DNA of 37,071 bases from the NCBI GenBank assembly GCA_018670825.1, contig JABHIW010000082.1, positions 1-37,071 of the forward strand, read 5' to 3'. A model generated the notes under the pieces. The model was given only the letters and a program-made list of their open reading frames with translations. It ran no database searches and had not been told where the DNA came from. Positions 34,064 to 37,071 of the stretch are shown in pieces; the first letter of the stretch is position 1; each line of letters starts with the position of its first letter. A program made the translations under genes and the position numbers. This stretch comes from Candidatus Scalindua sp. GTDB lineage: Bacteria > Planctomycetota > Brocadiia > Brocadiales > Scalinduaceae.

Positions 34064-35193
34064 TAAGCCTCATTGCTTGAATTACTTACAGCTTTTGGCA
34101 TAGATACTACTTTTGCTGTTGCGACTATATTGCGACTGTCTATATCCTCCATTTGCCTCTCAAGAGCCTTAACAGCGTTCATTTTTCCCTCAGTTGTTGG
34201 ATGTGCATAACGCATCGTCATCTCGATGCTGGAGTGCCCTAATATCTCTTTTACAGTTACTAAATCAACCCCACTCATCACCATCATAGTCGCTGCCGTA
34301 TGCCTCAAATCATGGAAACGTACATCAACTAATCCAGACCTTTTCAATGCCTTACCAAATGATGTTTTGATTGAGTCAAAAGGTTTTCCAGTCTTAGTAT
34401 CGCAAAAGAGATATTCAGAATTTCTTTTTATATTATCTATAGTTTTAATGACAAAACCATTCATTGGAATATTTCTATTCTTATTGCTTTTAGTTTGAGT
34501 AACAATAATTATATTTCTATTAAAATCTATACGACTCCATTTTAAATATAAAACCTCTCTCAGCCTCATACCCGTATTCAGTGCTAATATAACAATAGGC
34601 TTTAAATGGCCGTTACACTCAGCCAGTAGTCTTTGTATTTCTTCAGAAGTTAAAATCCTCTCCTTCTTGTTATCCTCTTTGAAAAACTTCACTGCTTTAA
34701 CAGGATTAGTATCTGCCTCACCATCTCTAATCGCCATATTAAACATTGCTTTCAAAATAGCCAGTTCTCTATTGATCGTAGCCTTAGCAATAGGTTTCTT
34801 AGACATTCTCGCGACCTTCTTGCCTCTCTCAATCTTATATTTCTCAATGAGAAATGGAGTGATCTTTGATAGTTTGTATCCTTTAAAGAAGGCAGACAAA
34901 GCCTTGAACATGGTTATATCGGTCTCATAAGATCGCTTATTAGCCTTTGAGTACTCCAAGTATACCTCTGCATAGCCCTCAAATTTCGGACTCTTTGTGT
35001 CACGCCTAAGGCTGTATTTGCCTTTTGCAATATCGCCAGCCACAGACTTCAGTGCATCCTCAGCAACTCTTTTATTAGGACTTACTGATTCGGCTATCTT
35101 CTTGCCTTCAAAATAGTAACTTATATACCAATTTTTCGATTCAACAACCTTGCCTGATTTCATATCACGATATTTTCTTTTATAGACACTCAT
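34063..35193 (-). CDS. Tyrosine recombinase (integrase)
   Basis: This 376-residue site-specific recombinase has an N-terminal Arm-type region (1-60), a SAM-like core-binding domain (about 70-165) and a catalytic domain. The catalytic residues are R210 ('NTGMRLREV'), H294 and R297 ('FHDLRHTAATMM'), H320 ('ILGHSSIEMT') and Y329 ('MRYAHPTTEG'). The complete set implies activity. Its TAG stop ends on the first base of tRNA-Thr, so the tRNA 5' flank is integrase coding sequence. The excisionase-like gene ends 39 bp upstream of its start. It is the element-end integrase of an integrated element extending to the right. Confidence 0.95.
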   Translation of the reverse strand: MSVYKRKYRDMKSGKVVESKNWYISYYFEGKKIAESVSPNKRVAEDALKSVAGDIAKGKYSLRRDTKSPKFEGYAEVYLEYSKANKRSYETDITMFKALSAFFKGYKLSKITPFLIEKYKIERGKKVARMSKKPIAKATINRELAILKAMFNMAIRDGEADTNPVKAVKFFKEDNKKERILTSEEIQRLLAECNGHLKPIVILALNTGMRLREVLYLKWSRIDFNRNIIIVTQTKSNKNRNIPMNGFVIKTIDNIKRNSEYLFCDTKTGKPFDSIKTSFGKALKRSGLVDVRFHDLRHTAATMMVMSGVDLVTVKEILGHSSIEMTMRYAHPTTEGKMNAVKALERQMEDIDSRNIVATAKVVSMPKAVSNSSNEA

Positions 35194-35231
35194 AGCTTTA
35201 GAAAGTACAATATTTTAAGATTCATTTCAAG

Positions 35232-35414
35232 TCAATTAACCGCTTCAACACTGCCGTTTTCGATAAACTTATCAATAACTCTTAAATCAAATTTAGTAAG
35301 CCTCCCAATCTTGACGTAATCTATTTTTTTTTGAGATACCCAGGAATATAGAGTATTGACGCTAACCCCTAAATACTCACTCGCCTCTTTTATTGTAATC
35401 AGTCTTTTTTGCAT
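35232..35414 (-). CDS. Excisionase-type helix-turn-helix protein
   Basis: This 60-residue protein is a single MerR-like winged helix (HTH_17): 'LITIKEASEYLGVSVNTLYSWVSQKKIDYVKIGRLTKFD', in which the second helix recognises DNA and the wing carries KIGRLTKF. Proteins of this type act as excisionases or as AlpA-like regulators of integrases. Its position directly upstream of the integrase, same strand, favours a role in directing excision. AAGAAGGG upstream may be the ribosome site. Confidence 0.88.
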   Translation of the reverse strand: MQKRLITIKEASEYLGVSVNTLYSWVSQKKIDYVKIGRLTKFDLRVIDKFIENGSVEAVN

Positions 35415-35466
35415 ATTACACCCTTCTTAATAGCATCATTTATTGATTGCAAATTTCCTCTCTATC

Positions 35467-36570
35467 TTATTCCTTATTATATTTCTTCTTTTTATTATTT
35501 ATTTTCATTTTTAAATAATCTTCCTCTTTTCCATTAGTCAGTCCTTCAAGATATTTTTTTCCGATATCAAGAAAGCTAGCGACTGTCTCATTATTAACAT
35601 TTTTAAATCCTTCCTTAGCGGCAAAAGAGGTTAAATATCCCATACCGTTCTGAAATATTGTCTTATCGCTTGGTACCCTTGATTTATCTACCTCTCTTAG
35701 TACACCGACAAGTTTGCCATCATTAATCCTTACACCTTGAACCTTTTTCCACATAGGATTAGTCATCCATCGTGTTCTATTTACGGTATCATCCTTTACT
35801 GCAAGCCGTAACCAATCTTTAGAACAGTAAACCCATAAGCTATTTACTTTTTCCATGAGATTTGAAAACGTGTTTATAGACATCTCTTTCAAACATACCC
35901 TTCTTAATTGAAATTCAAGTCTCCACACCTTTTGTACTGTATCCCAACCACGCTTTTCCCATATCTCTTTAAGATAATATTTATGACTTTCACCAATCTC
36001 TGAGGTTTTGTCATATATTCTTGCTGAAATCTCTCCTCCCTGGCCAATTACCAGACCAGTAAATGCATCACAATACCTATATACAGCAAGCTTCTTAGCC
36101 CTGGTAATCCAAGATATGCTTTTAATATCCTCCAGCTTCTCATTAGTAGTAAAATCAACAAAGAGATCTGCCCTGCTTACGGTCTCATCTTCTATCTTTA
36201 CCAATAGTTTTTTAACAACTTTCCTTAACCTGATCATTGCATCTTCTGGTCCATGACCTGTAAGAAGTTCACTTGATATTTGAACGTATATTGTCGGCAA
36301 TGCCTTCCTTTCACTTCCGGATATCTGTATACGGTACCAATTATCAACCAGGATAAATGAGTAACCTTTTGTTCCTCTATCCTTTACTTCAAACAGGTGA
36401 AAATTGATGACCATTCTTGACATAGCTCTGTCTGTTTCATCATCTGATTGAGCCAGCCTCTTTTTTTCTTCCAAGTACTCTTTTACCCCTTCTCTGAGTA
36501 AACCCCTATAAGAGATATACAGACTATCAACTCCTTTAAAAACTTTTTTAAATACTTTTTCAGATTCCAT
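35467..36570 (-). CDS. Replication initiation protein-like (Rep_trans/RCR type)
   Basis: This 367-residue protein resembles rolling-circle replication initiators of the Rep_trans family found in phages and integrative elements. It has 'GVDSLYISYRGLLREG' at the start, then 'VSRADLFVDFTT' (the conserved R-x-D-L-x-V-D strand), 'ARIYDKTSEI', 'VWRLEFQLRR' and a Lys/Asn-rich end. The call rests on these blocks and on position: it is first in a rep-xis-int set. AAAGGAG sits 5 bases before the ATG. The active tyrosine cannot be pinned down by eye. Relatives initiate replication of excised circular elements. Confidence 0.65.
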   Translation of the reverse strand: MESEKVFKKVFKGVDSLYISYRGLLREGVKEYLEEKKRLAQSDDETDRAMSRMVINFHLFEVKDRGTKGYSFILVDNWYRIQISGSERKALPTIYVQISSELLTGHGPEDAMIRLRKVVKKLLVKIEDETVSRADLFVDFTTNEKLEDIKSISWITRAKKLAVYRYCDAFTGLVIGQGGEISARIYDKTSEIGESHKYYLKEIWEKRGWDTVQKVWRLEFQLRRVCLKEMSINTFSNLMEKVNSLWVYCSKDWLRLAVKDDTVNRTRWMTNPMWKKVQGVRINDGKLVGVLREVDKSRVPSDKTIFQNGMGYLTSFAAKEGFKNVNNETVASFLDIGKKYLEGLTNGKEEDYLKMKINNKKKKYNKE

Positions 36571-37071
36571 TTTTACTCCTTTCTAATTAAATTATGTAAT
36601 TTAAGGGTGCTGTGTTACTAGGCTTCGCACCCAACTATGTAATAAATCGCCTAATATTCTGTGCGGTGCGTGCATGTATGCTTCGTTGCACTCACGCGGT
36701 GGCTTCGTTCACTACGCACACACGCACTACCCTATTTATCATAAATAACCTAAGTTCACCTTATATACCTTCACACTTTGCTTCATATAAAACTCAAAGC
36801 AAAGAGAGAAGGAGTATCACCAGTTTCTCCGTCCAACCATTCATTTACTCCCAAGGCACAATCTTCTTTAAATTTCTACAAAACAGAAAATAAAAGAAGT
36901 TGTGATAATCCTTCCAGGATCAACTATGAGAGCTTTCCGTAACATAAAATAAGATTTGGTGAGATGCGTTAATGTACTCAGTTTGCACTCGCTCAATGCG
37001 ATCAATGCAATTAGCACACTCGCACCACACCATCCTTCTTATTCACAAAAAAATTCAATAAAAAAAGCCGA
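36571..37071. other. Non-coding region upstream of rep, rich in short GC inverted repeats
   Basis: No plausible gene. Two patches stand out: about 36657-36730, where gtgcggtgcgtg and later cacacacgcac can pair around a 'cgttgcactcacgcgg' segment, and about 36959-37036, where ggtgagatgcg faces actcgcacc across 'caatgcgatcaatgcaa'. Such clustered repeats upstream of a rep gene are what an origin or operator region of a mobile element would look like. That is suggestion only, since no nick-site consensus is recognised. Confidence 0.35.

Overview
The window looks like a chromosomal stretch from an anaerobic or anammox-type planctomycete. A Candidatus Scalindua or other Brocadiales relative is my best guess; this is inference, with no marker gene such as rRNA to confirm it. 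The basis is the A+T-rich sequence, many starts without a Shine-Dalgarno, an exosortase-associated gene pair (TIGR03790 protein plus TIGR03008 CAAX-type protease), a TatD-radical SAM fusion, TPR proteins ending in an Ada-like zinc motif, and many dispersed palindromic repeats.

Layout. (1) 1-3180 is an accessory zone: the tail of a REP-associated transposase, then three unrelated single-gene units on the + strand (thiopurine methyltransferase, secreted chorismate mutase, choline/ecdysteroid-kinase-like phosphotransferase). They are separated by attC-like spacers and followed by a small inverted-repeat remnant. (2) 3185-9764 holds a secreted VWA-lectin protein, then a minus-strand run: DUF3820 protein, Cas4/RecB-like Fe-S nuclease, cysteine-cluster protein, spore-photoproduct-lyase-type radical SAM enzyme and an orphan HyuB. 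(3) 10154-16861 holds a periplasmic cyclophilin, a truncated cold-shock gene, the exosortase-associated CAAX protease and TIGR03790 protein, aroA, divergent hemC and a GNAT enzyme. (4) 17040-21415 holds a MITE-like element, a TPR protein, two lipoproteins and a tRNA-dihydrouridine synthase. (5) 21582-28247 is a housekeeping block on the minus strand: murA, ffh, rpsP, trmD, rplS, yraN and tatD-rSAM. rimM is missing from the usual rpsP-rimM-trmD-rplS order. (6) 28340-31264 is a carbamoyltransferase / DUF5989 / SxtJ module matching the sxtI-K-J trio of saxitoxin clusters, with fabD and a B12/radical SAM enzyme next to it. (7) 33992-37071 is the end of an integrated element (rep, excisionase-like, integrase) whose integrase stop codon overlaps the first base of tRNA-Thr(CGT).

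The strongest new observations are: three copies of a MITE family with matching termini and 5-bp target duplications of form T-N3-A; a second MITE-like family, also with a 5-bp duplication; the 1-nt integrase/tRNA overlap on the tRNA 5' side; the unannotated 52-aa DUF5989 gene linking carbamoyltransferase and SxtJ; and a TIGR03790 gene whose signal peptide appears to start at ATC. The second copies of repeat families, the other end of the integrated element, and any integron integrase lie outside the window, so those interpretations stay partly inferential.
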